From Pseudomonas antarctica (GTDB lineage Bacteria > Pseudomonadota > Gammaproteobacteria > Pseudomonadales > Pseudomonadaceae), in contig NZ_CP015600.1 of the NCBI RefSeq assembly GCF_001647715.1, positions 4,402,001 through 4,466,000 on the forward strand: a DNA stretch of 64,000 nucleotides. Direction: 5' to 3'. Position 1 is the first letter of the stretch; every line of letters begins with the position of its first letter. Positions 44,390 to 53,200 of this stretch are shown piece after piece. A program made the translations under genes and the position numbers. Below the pieces are notes generated by a model. That model was given only the letters and a program-made list of their open reading frames with translations, did not search any database and had not been told where the DNA came from.

Positions 44390-44404
44390 GTCAATATGCT
44401 TGAC
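44390..44404. promoter_or_regulatory. MarR operator, copy 2, overlapping the marR start codon
   Basis: GTCAA-tatgc-TTGAC, same arms as copy 1 and flanked by the same bases (TAC before, C after). The ATG of the MarR gene (44396-44398) falls in its spacer, so binding would directly block expression of the regulator. Confidence 0.65.
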
Positions 44405-44830
44405 CTTAAAAACCAGAGCAGCCAGCAGCAAGCCATGGAAGCCTTCTTCTTCGGCTATCAGGCGTTCACCGCCAAGGCCGATGAAATGCTGGAGCGCCGC
44501 GGCCTGAGCCGCGTGCACCAGCGCATCGTGTTTTTCATCGCGCGCTACCCCGCCTTGAGCGTGACACAACTGCTGGAATTGCTCGGCGTGAGTAAACAGG
44601 CGTTGAACATGCCATTGCGCCAATTGCAGGAAATGCACTTGGTCAACAGCGTCGCGTCCGAGACCGACAAGCGCAAACGCCTGCTGGAATTGAGTGAGGA
44701 AGGCGTGCGTTTCGAGCAGTCACTGCGCCGCGAACAAGTGAAGTTGTTGCAACGCGCGTTCAGCGAAGCCGGCGAAGACGCGGTGGCGGGATGGCTGGCG
44801 GTCAACCAGGCGCTGAGTGCCGCGAATTAG
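44396..44830 (+). CDS. MarR-family transcriptional regulator
   Basis: 144 residues, winged helix: RVHQRIVFFIARYPALSVTQ, LLELLGVSKQALNMPLRQLQ, VASETDKRKRLLELSEEG. MarR dimers bind short palindromes and release them when a small ligand binds. The gene is divergent from the aminotransferase-GST pair, and two identical-arm palindromes lie between, one across its own start codon. An alternative ATG at 44435 (MEAFFFGYQ) would avoid that overlap, but the first residues MLDLKNQSSQQQ look like a genuine N-terminus. No strong ribosome binding site is seen for either. Confidence 0.88.
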   Translation: MLDLKNQSSQQQAMEAFFFGYQAFTAKADEMLERRGLSRVHQRIVFFIARYPALSVTQLLELLGVSKQALNMPLRQLQEMHLVNSVASETDKRKRLLELSEEGVRFEQSLRREQVKLLQRAFSEAGEDAVAGWLAVNQALSAAN

Positions 44831-44878
44831 CCTTTCATCCCCTTTTGCGCACATAATAGAAAACATTATTTGCTTTAT

Positions 44879-44888
44879 TTGTATACAA
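44879..44888. promoter_or_regulatory. GntR-type operator TTGTATACAA before the purine permease
   Basis: Perfect palindrome (12 bases when extended to TTTGTATACAAA, 44878-44889), 130 bases before the permease start. The same word occurs before puuE (53107-53116) and a close variant before uraH (52912-52921). Confidence 0.6.
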
Positions 44889-44985
44889 AAGCATAATTCG
44901 CTTCGTGCGAGTTCCTGACCTTATGGTCAACAAAACCCGCCAGTACCTCAAAGCGCCGTTGCCCACTCATGTGACCGGCGCTGGA

Positions 44986-44997
44986 AATAACAATAAA
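44986..44997 (+). promoter_or_regulatory. Candidate Hfq/Crc (CA) motif before the purine permease start
   Basis: AAT AAC AAT AAA, four A-A-N triplets, directly upstream of the GAGGAG ribosome binding site. AANAANAA is the established Hfq/Crc target word in pseudomonads. Function here is inferred. Confidence 0.45.
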
Positions 44998-45017
44998 ACT
45001 CTTGAGGAGTACTCGCT

Positions 45018-46364
45018 GTGGAAAGCCGCAAATCCGAAGCCCCAACGCTGGACCTGGCCGCACCGCAAGGCGGCTGGCTGGAACGCCTGTTCAAACTGAG
45101 CTTGCATGGCACCACAGTGAAGACCGAGCTGATTGCCGGCCTCACCACCTTCATCACCATGGCCTACATCATCTTCGTCAACCCCAACATCATGGCCGAC
45201 GCCGGAATCGATCATGGTGCAGCGTTTGTCGCCACCTGTATCGCCGCCGCACTGGGTTGCCTGTTGATGGGCCTGTACGCCAACTGGCCAGTCGGCCTGG
45301 CGCCGGGCATGGGCCTGAACGCGTTTTTCACCTATACCGTGGTCGGCACCATGGGCTATCACTGGGAAACGGCGCTGGGTGCGGTGTTTATCTCGGGCGT
45401 GCTGTTCATGGGCCTGACCCTGTCCCGCGTGCGTGAATGGCTGCTCAACAGCATTCCAGTGAGCCTGCGCCACGCCATGGGTGCCGGTGTCGGGTTGTTT
45501 CTCGGCGTGATTGGCCTGAAAACAGCCGGCATCATCGTCGACAGCCCGGCCACGTTGATCAAACTCGGCTCACTGCACGAGCCCGCCCCGCTGCTGGCGG
45601 CGGTGTGCTTTTTGCTGATTGCGATCCTCAGCTACCACCGGGTATTCGGCGCCATCCTGATCAGCATCATCGCCGTGACCCTGGCCGGATGGGGCCTGGG
45701 CCTGGTGCACTACAACGGCATTCTCTCTACCCCACCGAGCCTGGCACCGACCTGGATGGCCATGGACGTGAAGGGTGTGTTCAATGTCAGCATGATCAGC
45801 GTGGTGTTTGCCTTTTTGTTTGTGCACATGTTTGATACCGCCGGCACCTTGATGGGCGTTGCACAACGCGCCGGCCTGGTCGGTGCGGATGGCAAGATTC
45901 ATAACCTGTCCCGCGCGTTAAAGGCCGACAGCGCTTCCAGCGTGTTCGGTGCCATGGTCGGCGTGCCACCCGTGACCAGCTATGTGGAAAGTGCTGCCGG
46001 TGTAGCCGCCGGCGGTCGCACCGGGCTGACCGCCGTGACAGTGGGCGTGCTGTTTGTGGCCGCTATGTTCTTTGCGCCGCTGGCCGGCATGATCCCGGCT
46101 TATGCCACTGCAGGCGCACTGATTTACGTGGCGATGCTGATGATGGCGAGCATGGCCCATATCAATTGGGATGAAGCCACCGACAGCATTCCGGCGATTG
46201 TCACGGCAATCATGATGCCGCTGACCTTCTCGGTCGCCGACGGTATCGCCCTGGGCTTTATCACGTACGTGGCGCTCAAGGCCGGCACCGGCAAGTACCG
46301 CGAGATTTCCATCAGCCTGTGGGTGTTGTGCGCGATTTTCATCGCGAAATTCATCTTCCTGTAG
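45018..46364 (+). CDS. NCS2/AzgA-type purine permease (hypoxanthine/guanine/adenine)
   Basis: 448 residues, about 12-14 helices. Family hallmarks: TELIAGLTTFITMAYIIFVN, YANWPVGLAPGMGLNAFFTY, FVHMFDTAGTLMGVAQRAGL and VGVPPVTSYVESAAGVAAGG. This is the AzgA/PbuG branch of purine permeases, proton symporters in the inner membrane. The start is GTG at 45018 with GAGGAG seven bases upstream. A palindrome TTGTATACAA in its promoter is shared with the urate cluster at 52-54 kb, pointing to joint control. Confidence 0.93.
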   Translation: MESRKSEAPTLDLAAPQGGWLERLFKLSLHGTTVKTELIAGLTTFITMAYIIFVNPNIMADAGIDHGAAFVATCIAAALGCLLMGLYANWPVGLAPGMGLNAFFTYTVVGTMGYHWETALGAVFISGVLFMGLTLSRVREWLLNSIPVSLRHAMGAGVGLFLGVIGLKTAGIIVDSPATLIKLGSLHEPAPLLAAVCFLLIAILSYHRVFGAILISIIAVTLAGWGLGLVHYNGILSTPPSLAPTWMAMDVKGVFNVSMISVVFAFLFVHMFDTAGTLMGVAQRAGLVGADGKIHNLSRALKADSASSVFGAMVGVPPVTSYVESAAGVAAGGRTGLTAVTVGVLFVAAMFFAPLAGMIPAYATAGALIYVAMLMMASMAHINWDEATDSIPAIVTAIMMPLTFSVADGIALGFITYVALKAGTGKYREISISLWVLCAIFIAKFIFL

Positions 46365-46377
46365 TTCGGGAATGGCT

Positions 46378-46409
46378 GAAAACCGCCTCACCTTCGGGTG
46401 GGGCTTTTG
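46378..46409 (+). terminator. Probable intrinsic terminator after the purine permease
   Basis: Stem CCTCACC-ttcg-GGTGGGG with a G-T pair and an A-run/short T-run, 14 bases after the permease stop and before the LysE gene. Confidence 0.65.
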
Positions 46410-46428
46410 CACGAATGGAGGACTGTAA

Positions 46429-47067
46429 ATGACCCTGGAAACCTGGCTGCTGTTCAGCGGCGCTGCTTTGATCGTGATCCTGATTCCCGGCCCGCTGTCG
46501 CTGCTGATGATCAGCAACAGCCTCAACTACGGCCTGCGCCGCGCGTACCCGGCGTTTCTCGGCGGCGTGTTTGCCTCAATTTGCTTGTTGAGTGCTTCGG
46601 CTCTGGGCCTGGGCGCTCTATTGCTGGCGTCGGAGCAGTTGTTCAGTGCCTTGAAGATCGTCGGTGCGCTTTACCTGTTTTATCTTGCCTGGCAAAGCTG
46701 GCAGCAATCGCGGCAACCGGCCCACGCTGCCGAAGTCCCGCAAGCACCTGCGGTGCCGCGCTTCAGCGCCTTGTTTGGCCGTGCCTTTGTGCTGGGCGCC
46801 AGCAACCCCAAGGACATCCTGTTTTTCGCCGCCTTCTTGCCGCAATTTCTCAACAGTCAGCAGCCGTTCCTGCCGCAGTTGCTGATCATGATCGCCACCT
46901 GGACCGTGCTCGACCTGCTGTGCAAGCTGACCTATGGCCTGGGTGCCCATGGCGCGGCGCGCTATTTGCGCAGCGGCGCCGGCCAGAGCTGGTTCAATCG
47001 GGTCAGCGCTGCGTTGTTCAGTTGCGCCGGTGTGGTGTCGCTGCTCAAGGCGAAGGCGCCAATTTAA
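46429..47067 (+). CDS. LysE/RhtB-family exporter
   Basis: 212 residues with about six helices: LIVILIPGPLSLLMISNSLN, GLRRAYPAFLGGVFAS, LYLFYLAWQSWQQS, and LGASNPKDILFFAAFLPQFL are typical of LysE/RhtB amino acid exporters. The substrate is unknown. GGAGGAC sits upstream of the ATG. Its last 23 bases overlap the end of the giant toxin-like gene on the other strand. Confidence 0.9.
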   Translation: MTLETWLLFSGAALIVILIPGPLSLLMISNSLNYGLRRAYPAFLGGVFASICLLSASALGLGALLLASEQLFSALKIVGALYLFYLAWQSWQQSRQPAHAAEVPQAPAVPRFSALFGRAFVLGASNPKDILFFAAFLPQFLNSQQPFLPQLLIMIATWTVLDLLCKLTYGLGAHGAARYLRSGAGQSWFNRVSAALFSCAGVVSLLKAKAPI

Positions 47068-50000
47068 TGAAATAAACGGTTGGCGAGATGTCGCCTTTGA
47101 TAGGCCACTGGATGCCCGCCAGGATCCGAACCAGGCGATTTTCCTGCAGCGCTTTGCTGACCGTAACCGCCAGCGCAGCATCTGTGTAGGACTTGAACCC
47201 TATATAAAACCAGCCATTCTTCAATCTGGTGTTCAAGCGGACATGGCCCATCTCGACCCATTCATATGAAATGTAATAGATGCGATCTGGCGAATTGGGA
47301 TGAATAGCAACCGATTCATGAGTGGGCCTCATTCGGTAACGTTTAACCTGGAGGTCCTGAACAGTGAAACCCTGCTGCTCCAAAACAATTCGGACTGCCG
47401 CACGCTGCGCGGTATTTCTATCCGCCCTAACAGGTGTCCCACCTCGATGAAGCCTGGGCTGCAGCATGACCGGTGGCAGAAAGTCCATGCGTTCAAAACC
47501 CGGTGCCGCACCTTGGTAGCTGACAAGTGTTGAATGCCCCCCTCTTTGAATTGGCCGTAACATCCTCAGCAAATCATCCGTTTGACCCCGCCTGGCAGGG
47601 GCCGAGGGTAACCACCCGTCCAGCGTCGCACGGATGCCAAGCATGTGACTTGCCGTTACCGGGCGTCGCGGACCTGACAGCTCAATCATCCTCCTGACCG
47701 TAAACTCCCGTGTTCTGTTCGTCATGGTGGGAAAAGCCTCGCCCACATATTGCTCCAAAGGCCTGTCGAACAATGCCGGATGGTTTTGCCATCCACCTGT
47801 CGGGGTGCGTGATACTGGAATGGGCTGGTCGAGAATATCAGTGCTTGTCCAACGCACGATATCGACCTCAGCCAATGACACCAGGGGCTCATTTCGGGTG
47901 ATAAACGAGATATCGGTCGACAGTGCTTGATGACTCTGGGGGAGCATCCTGTAAAAACCACTGTCCGGATCCAGGATGGAGGTATTAGGACGAGCCACGC
48001 GCAAGAACCTGGCATTGAGCCCAGACCCTGTTGGTGCCATACCCACCTCAAATACCCCGGGAGTCGGGGAGTTCACTATTTGATTGGGATGAACTTGAGT
48101 ACGCCAATCCAGCCAACGGGTATCCGTAGTGCGCGACTGAAGAATCCGCGGCTCAGTCGCCGTACGCGGGTCAGGTGGTTGCCAATCCGGCAAGGGAGCG
48201 CGCCATGGGTTAAGTACTCCTGAGCTCGGCCCCGGTTGCGGTGCGTCCGCTGCGAGCAACCACTCCCTGGGCTGGTGGATGTTCAGGATCAGTTCGTCTT
48301 GCCCCGGTGCCTGCTTGTTTTGCAGGCGAAACGACTGTTCGTTCCGGCGCCGATAAAGTGGGTAATGGTGTGTGTCATCCGCCACAAATGGCTCGGCATT
48401 TTTCACGTAAACACCGTTCTTACCCGGCCCTTTCAAGGCTACAGCCCCCTCAGGCACACCCTTGATTTTAAATGGCGCCAGGGCTTTGAGTTGAGGCACG
48501 GCTGACTGCGTTTGGTGAGGAACCTCGCTCGTCGTCATACGAAAACGGTGTATTCGCCCCAAGGCTGGCCTCAGTGCAGGCCGCGCAATGCGAGTCGCAC
48601 CACCGCCCACCTTCTTGGGGCCAGGTACAAAGTTCGATAACAAATCAGTCGCCAAAAAGGCGCTCATAAAGCCCACATCGACCGCATCGTGGGGGTCTCC
48701 ATAGCGGTGATAACGCCGCGCCACCAGCAACAGCTCATAGACGTCATTTAACAGCCCGAAAAACGGACTGAAAAAACCGACCAACCTGCGTTTGGTGGCG
48801 TCGTGCTGTTCGCCAAGGCGGCGGACCCGGTATTCCTCAAGCGCCTTGCCGGAATGGCTGGCAGCCTGGGTTCGGCGTTGCAGTTCAAGCACGCTGGCGT
48901 GGTACAGCAACGCCTGAGCATTGCTGTGGGGCGTGGCGACAATCGCCAACCAGTCCTGCGGATCACTGGCAATCTGCTCAAGGGTTTGCTTTTCGATCTC
49001 ATCAGCAAGCGCCGTCGGCTCCAGATGCTTGATGCGGAACGAGCGAATGAACTCAACCCCCTGCCAAATCCCTTTCACCAGAACATTGGTAGGCGTGAGT
49101 ATATTCCAGGCCGGGACGCCCTCGTCGACGTTAGCCAGAGGGTAATTGAGCACCTCAAATGCCCAGCCGGGTGCAACCTGCCGCGCCAGCGCCCTGGCAT
49201 TATCCGGCAATGCGCCGATACGGTTCAATTCAGCATGGGCCTGTTGCAGGCTGATGTACTCGGTGAGGATCAACGCGTGCGTGGCCTGGGGCCAATAGAC
49301 AAGGCACAGCCCGGAACGCTTGTCGTGCATCAGCACTATCCCTGCGATATAGCGATCATGCTGCATCGTGTGACCCACCAGATGAACCACGTACAGTTGC
49401 AGTTCATGCTGGTTTTTCAGCAGGTCTTGCGGCGTTCGGGCCGCCATCGCGGTGCTGAATACGCTTTGTGCAGCCGCCGTCAGCCCGCGTTGAATCGCCG
49501 AAAAAAGATGATGCGCAACGCCGGCTTGCAACGCGCGATTCAACAACTCGGGAATACGCCCTTCGCTGAGCGTGTAGTTGGCGCCAATACGCGGATAAAA
49601 CGCCTGGTTGATCAACGCGTCGTACTGGCCGCCGATATCCAGCGAGGACACCATACGGATCAGATAAGCGGCGTTGAGTTGTTGTTGCGCGTCAGGTTGC
49701 AGAAAGCGCGCGCGGTTCAATCGCCACTGCGTCCAGGGCGCCAACGGGTCCAGGTTATGCAGCAACAATTGCAGCAGACTGAAGGTTGTACGCGTAGGGC
49801 TCGGGGTCAGTATTATTTTGTTATCGCCCACGGGACAGGCGCTTGCTCCCCCACAAAAGCTGCCTTGAACATCATCAGGCATATCAATAAAGGGTTGGTC
49901 AATATCCCATTGCGGCGAGATACCGTCCTGACTCAAACGGGCGGTCAAGGCGCAGCGGGCGAACGTCTCCAGGTCGGGCAGATGTTGTTCAAGCCGGTTT

Positions 50001-52303
50001 TTATAGGCGAATACGCTACTCAGATAAAGACGCTGCGAGCGCCTGAAGTTTTTACGCTGGGCACGCGTTGCATCCGGCAACCATGCCGGCCATTTTTTCG
50101 CTTCAGACGCAGCCTTGCGCAGCAACTCAATATTGGCCTGGGCCTGGCTCAGGGCACTATTGACGGGAGCCTTCAGCTGTTCCTCCAGCTCAACTGTCAG
50201 CAGCGCGCGGCTCAGCTCGGCGTCCTTGACCTCACTGAAAATTCGCGTGATGTCCTCAGTGCTTTCGTGCAAGCGAGTGTAGGTCCCAAGCATTTTCTGC
50301 ACAGCGGCCAGCGCGGGCTTGCGCTCAATGGGCAAGTAGCGCACGGCCAAGGTGTCACGCAACGCATGTGCGCGTAAGTCGTTACGTTTATCGCGCTCGA
50401 CACAGCCCCACAGCACGGAGTCATCCCGACTGCTCAGGCTTGCCTTGATGCTTCGAGTCAATGCATCCAGCCCGGAAAAAGCCTGCACCCCACCCTTTAC
50501 CCCGAAAGCGTACAGGACCACCGGACGCTGGCGGGTCGGAACCCTCACTGCCGCGGCTGTCGTCACCACCCACACGTTATGGAGTGAGTAGAAAGCGTCT
50601 GGCTCACTGCCCACCGCGATCCATAACACCTGGGTTTCACTGCCTGGGCGTTTAGACGGCAAAGGCTGTTCCACCACCTCCATAACCAAGTCCCGATGGG
50701 CTGCGCTTAACAGCTTGAGCCGGTGTTGCAACTGAACCTCACAGCGCAGCGCTTCGGTTTGCGCGTTCATGAACAGGGAGCCACGCCTGAGCGTGCCCGC
50801 GCCACCGGGGCGCTCAGTCCAAAAAGCCAAATCGAGCAGCCGTGTCTGCGTACCCTGCATCAAGGTATCCAATGCCTGGGCATGGACCTTGAGTTGATTC
50901 ACCAGCGACACGAATTCCTGATACGCAGGCGTCTCTGCGCTGGGGTCATCCGGATTCAGCAGCGCAAGCAGACCTTTTTCGTAACACTTGACCTGCTGCT
51001 CTGTGGTGCGCAGGGCCAGGCCGGGCGCCGTGCTGGCAAAAATGATTTCTTCGCTTCGCCGTTGCTGGTCCCATTTGAGCAATTGCTCCCGAAGGACGCC
51101 GAGCCGCGCGCCACCGACCAGTTGCTTCCTGGCCTTCTCCACGTGCGCGAGAAACGACACGGCCTCCAACGGCTGAGGCCGAGGCCGTTGTTTAGAAAAT
51201 ACGTGGGCGTGATTGATCATCACGGCACAGGCCAATTCGTTCCCCCATTGCTCACTCAGCAACGCCTGCGCGCCTAACGCCAGCGCATCACCCTTGATCT
51301 CCAGACCGCGGACAACACTGAGCGCCGGGGACAAGTCCGCAGGCCGGCATAACGCATTGCGACGACTTAACGGCAGGCACTGCCAGAGATCACGGAACAG
51401 CAACCGGTTCAGCGTCAGCACGCCACATTGAAGCAAGACGAAGGATGGGTACTCATAGAAGTGACGGGCCACACCCGGCAGGTAAACGACATGAGGCACA
51501 CCGTCAGGGTCGCCCTCACGGTAAAAATGCAATGCACCGGGGATCGCCACCGCAGGCGTACCGGGCCACATCACCTGGCCTACCCGCACGCAGGCCCACT
51601 CCCCACCTGCACGCTGGCGCGCCTCAGCGGTCGGGGCATCGATCACTGCCTGGACCAGGGCCATTCCCGCACTCGATAGCTCGTTCAGTTGCCGCGCCAG
51701 AAAGGCGCGGTCAGCGAAGAGTTCCGCGTGCAACTCACTCCAACGCTCCCGGCGTGTACGCCAGGAACCCTGCGCCAGCGTGTCCCAATGCTCGGTATGC
51801 GCGCGGGCCAGCCGGTCAAAAAGCGTCAACGCGACAACGCGCTCCAGTGCTTGCAACGGTGTATAAGGCAACCGACGACTCGGCTCGCCCTTGACACTCA
51901 AGCCAGTGAATAGATTGGTATTAATAGGCACCCAGGGCTGAACCAGCAGCAACAACGCTCGATCGGTCAAGCTGTCGACTTTCTCGGATACGCCTGGCGG
52001 GTTGGAGGGGCTGTGTTCGGTAAACAGCAGGCTGTCGGGGTCAATCTCAAATGCGTTGCGCAGTTCGGTACGGATCACCGTCAAGACTTTTGGCGAGCGC
52101 CCTATCAGGCGTATAAGCGCCTGTGTCGACGCGTGGCAGCGCCAGTCGGCAAGGCCGATCTGATTGATCAGGCGACTGGGGTGGGTAGACACATTAACCC
52201 GCTGCCTTAACTCATCACGAATGCCCTGCAACGCGGCTTCGGCAGCGACGTCAGCGTCGGCGTTGTCAGATGAATCGTCGGGATAATCTTGGGAAGAGGT
52301 CAT
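47045..52303 (-). CDS. Giant dermonecrotic-toxin-like protein with unassigned C-terminal domain
   Basis: 1752 residues, no signal peptide. Sequence style matches large DUF6543-type toxins of pseudomonads: GEWACVRVGQVMWPGTPAV, HVVYLPGVARHFYEYPSFVL, NLDPLAPWTQWRLNRARFL, YVVHLVGHTMQHDRYIAGIV. A hydrophobic stretch (about 1270-1330, GFFSPFFGLLNDVYELLLVA) may cross a membrane. The last ~250 residues (after VRRMIELSGPRRP) match nothing I recognise and could be the effector domain; unlike the first giant protein there are no leucine-rich repeats and no NEL Cys motif. The ATG at 52303 is preceded by CGAGAGAA. The 3' end overlaps the LysE gene by 23 bases. Confidence 0.8.
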   Translation of the reverse strand: MTSSQDYPDDSSDNADADVAAEAALQGIRDELRQRVNVSTHPSRLINQIGLADWRCHASTQALIRLIGRSPKVLTVIRTELRNAFEIDPDSLLFTEHSPSNPPGVSEKVDSLTDRALLLLVQPWVPINTNLFTGLSVKGEPSRRLPYTPLQALERVVALTLFDRLARAHTEHWDTLAQGSWRTRRERWSELHAELFADRAFLARQLNELSSAGMALVQAVIDAPTAEARQRAGGEWACVRVGQVMWPGTPAVAIPGALHFYREGDPDGVPHVVYLPGVARHFYEYPSFVLLQCGVLTLNRLLFRDLWQCLPLSRRNALCRPADLSPALSVVRGLEIKGDALALGAQALLSEQWGNELACAVMINHAHVFSKQRPRPQPLEAVSFLAHVEKARKQLVGGARLGVLREQLLKWDQQRRSEEIIFASTAPGLALRTTEQQVKCYEKGLLALLNPDDPSAETPAYQEFVSLVNQLKVHAQALDTLMQGTQTRLLDLAFWTERPGGAGTLRRGSLFMNAQTEALRCEVQLQHRLKLLSAAHRDLVMEVVEQPLPSKRPGSETQVLWIAVGSEPDAFYSLHNVWVVTTAAAVRVPTRQRPVVLYAFGVKGGVQAFSGLDALTRSIKASLSSRDDSVLWGCVERDKRNDLRAHALRDTLAVRYLPIERKPALAAVQKMLGTYTRLHESTEDITRIFSEVKDAELSRALLTVELEEQLKAPVNSALSQAQANIELLRKAASEAKKWPAWLPDATRAQRKNFRRSQRLYLSSVFAYKNRLEQHLPDLETFARCALTARLSQDGISPQWDIDQPFIDMPDDVQGSFCGGASACPVGDNKIILTPSPTRTTFSLLQLLLHNLDPLAPWTQWRLNRARFLQPDAQQQLNAAYLIRMVSSLDIGGQYDALINQAFYPRIGANYTLSEGRIPELLNRALQAGVAHHLFSAIQRGLTAAAQSVFSTAMAARTPQDLLKNQHELQLYVVHLVGHTMQHDRYIAGIVLMHDKRSGLCLVYWPQATHALILTEYISLQQAHAELNRIGALPDNARALARQVAPGWAFEVLNYPLANVDEGVPAWNILTPTNVLVKGIWQGVEFIRSFRIKHLEPTALADEIEKQTLEQIASDPQDWLAIVATPHSNAQALLYHASVLELQRRTQAASHSGKALEEYRVRRLGEQHDATKRRLVGFFSPFFGLLNDVYELLLVARRYHRYGDPHDAVDVGFMSAFLATDLLSNFVPGPKKVGGGATRIARPALRPALGRIHRFRMTTSEVPHQTQSAVPQLKALAPFKIKGVPEGAVALKGPGKNGVYVKNAEPFVADDTHHYPLYRRRNEQSFRLQNKQAPGQDELILNIHQPREWLLAADAPQPGPSSGVLNPWRAPLPDWQPPDPRTATEPRILQSRTTDTRWLDWRTQVHPNQIVNSPTPGVFEVGMAPTGSGLNARFLRVARPNTSILDPDSGFYRMLPQSHQALSTDISFITRNEPLVSLAEVDIVRWTSTDILDQPIPVSRTPTGGWQNHPALFDRPLEQYVGEAFPTMTNRTREFTVRRMIELSGPRRPVTASHMLGIRATLDGWLPSAPARRGQTDDLLRMLRPIQRGGHSTLVSYQGAAPGFERMDFLPPVMLQPRLHRGGTPVRADRNTAQRAAVRIVLEQQGFTVQDLQVKRYRMRPTHESVAIHPNSPDRIYYISYEWVEMGHVRLNTRLKNGWFYIGFKSYTDAALAVTVSKALQENRLVRILAGIQWPIKGDISPTVYFIKLAPSP

Positions 52304-52386
52304 GGTGTTTTCTCTCGATGAGGAAAACACCCAGCCTAGGCACCACCGAGGGTCCATTGGCACTAGATAGTTGCACGGGAACAGGC

Positions 52387-52413
52387 AAAAAAAAGCCCGC
52401 AGTGTGGGCGGGC
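52387..52413 (-). terminator. Intrinsic terminator of uraH
   Basis: On the minus strand GCCCGCC-cacact-GCGGGC is followed by eight T, 45 bases after the uraH stop and before the giant toxin gene. Confidence 0.85.
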
Positions 52414-52457
52414 GAAAAACCAACGAAGAGCTTTGGGGGTGTGAAGCGAGGTGACGC

Positions 52458-52811
52458 TCAGCTACCGCGATAGGTGGAGTAGCTGTAAGGCGAAATCAGC
52501 AGTGGCACATGGTAGTGATCCTGTTCGGCACTGATGCCGAAGCGCAGCACCACCACGTCGAGGAACGCAGGTGCAGGCAATTGCACCCCACGGGCGCGGT
52601 AGTAGTCGCCGGCGTTGAATTGCAGCTGATAGACACCGCTGACGTAATCGTCGCCTTGCAGCAGTGGCGCATCACAACGGCCGTCGCTGTTGGTAGTGGC
52701 GGTGGCAACCAGCTCCAGCTGCGCGCCTTCGACGCGGTACAGCTCGACCTTGATGTGACTGCCGGGGCAGCCGTGTGCGGCGTCCAAAACGTGTGTGGTC
52801 AAACGTCCCAT
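52458..52811 (-). CDS. uraH: 5-Hydroxyisourate hydrolase
   Basis: 117 residues, transthyretin-like. It hydrolyses 5-hydroxyisourate, the product of urate oxidation, to OHCU. It begins MGRLTTHVLDAAHGCPG with the catalytic His7 region and ends in the diagnostic YRGS. AGGAGG lies 12 bases before the ATG. The gene is divergent from puuE; a TTGTACACAA operator-like site lies 100 bases upstream. No signal peptide, so it is cytosolic. Confidence 0.96.
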   Translation of the reverse strand: MGRLTTHVLDAAHGCPGSHIKVELYRVEGAQLELVATATTNSDGRCDAPLLQGDDYVSGVYQLQFNAGDYYRARGVQLPAPAFLDVVVLRFGISAEQDHYHVPLLISPYSYSTYRGS

Positions 52812-52911
52812 GGCGTCTACGCGCCTCCTGAAGTCAGTAGAAGAGAAACCTGCACTTTTTCGGGGCATCGAAAAAGCCGGCGATGGCTGATTAAGACACT
52901 TTTTAAAAAAA

Positions 52912-52921
52912 TTGTACACAA
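52912..52921. promoter_or_regulatory. GntR-type operator variant TTGTACACAA before uraH
   Basis: TTGT-AC-ACAA, one base from a perfect palindrome, in an AT-rich promoter region 100 bases upstream of the uraH start. Shares the arms with the sites at 53107 and 44879. Confidence 0.55.
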
Positions 52922-53106
52922 TAAAAATCACAAACTTTGCGATCCTCCCGGTGGGGTTAATCGGTAGGGCAATTGATGGGTAATCCTTGCTTTCAAACGA
53001 CCTTTTGTCCATTAGCTGACCAGTTAGGCAAGTTTCTTGCTACGCCATATTCAACGAACGCTGCAGAAAAAATGCAGAAATTCGGGCTTACAAAGTTAGC
53101 GATAAG

Positions 53107-53116
53107 TTGTATACAA
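53107..53116. promoter_or_regulatory. GntR-type operator TTGTATACAA before puuE
   Basis: Perfect 10-base palindrome, 85-94 bases upstream of the puuE GTG. Identical to the site at 44879-44888. Confidence 0.6.
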
Positions 53117-53200
53117 TCACTCATCGCTGTGACGCCACCCAGTCTTTTCACTGCCCGGACGCCACACACACCGCTACCACGCACAAGAAGGAAGACTGCA

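Noticed and set aside
45018..46364. Purine riboswitch in the leader of the permease
   Set aside because: No conserved purine aptamer pattern was seen in 44831-45017; the clear features are a palindrome and an A-A-N run.
52973..53200. N-terminal extension of PuuE from an upstream ATG
   Set aside because: The extra 76 codons show no similarity and include the operator at 53107; the GTG at 53201 gives the normal family length with a good ribosome binding site.
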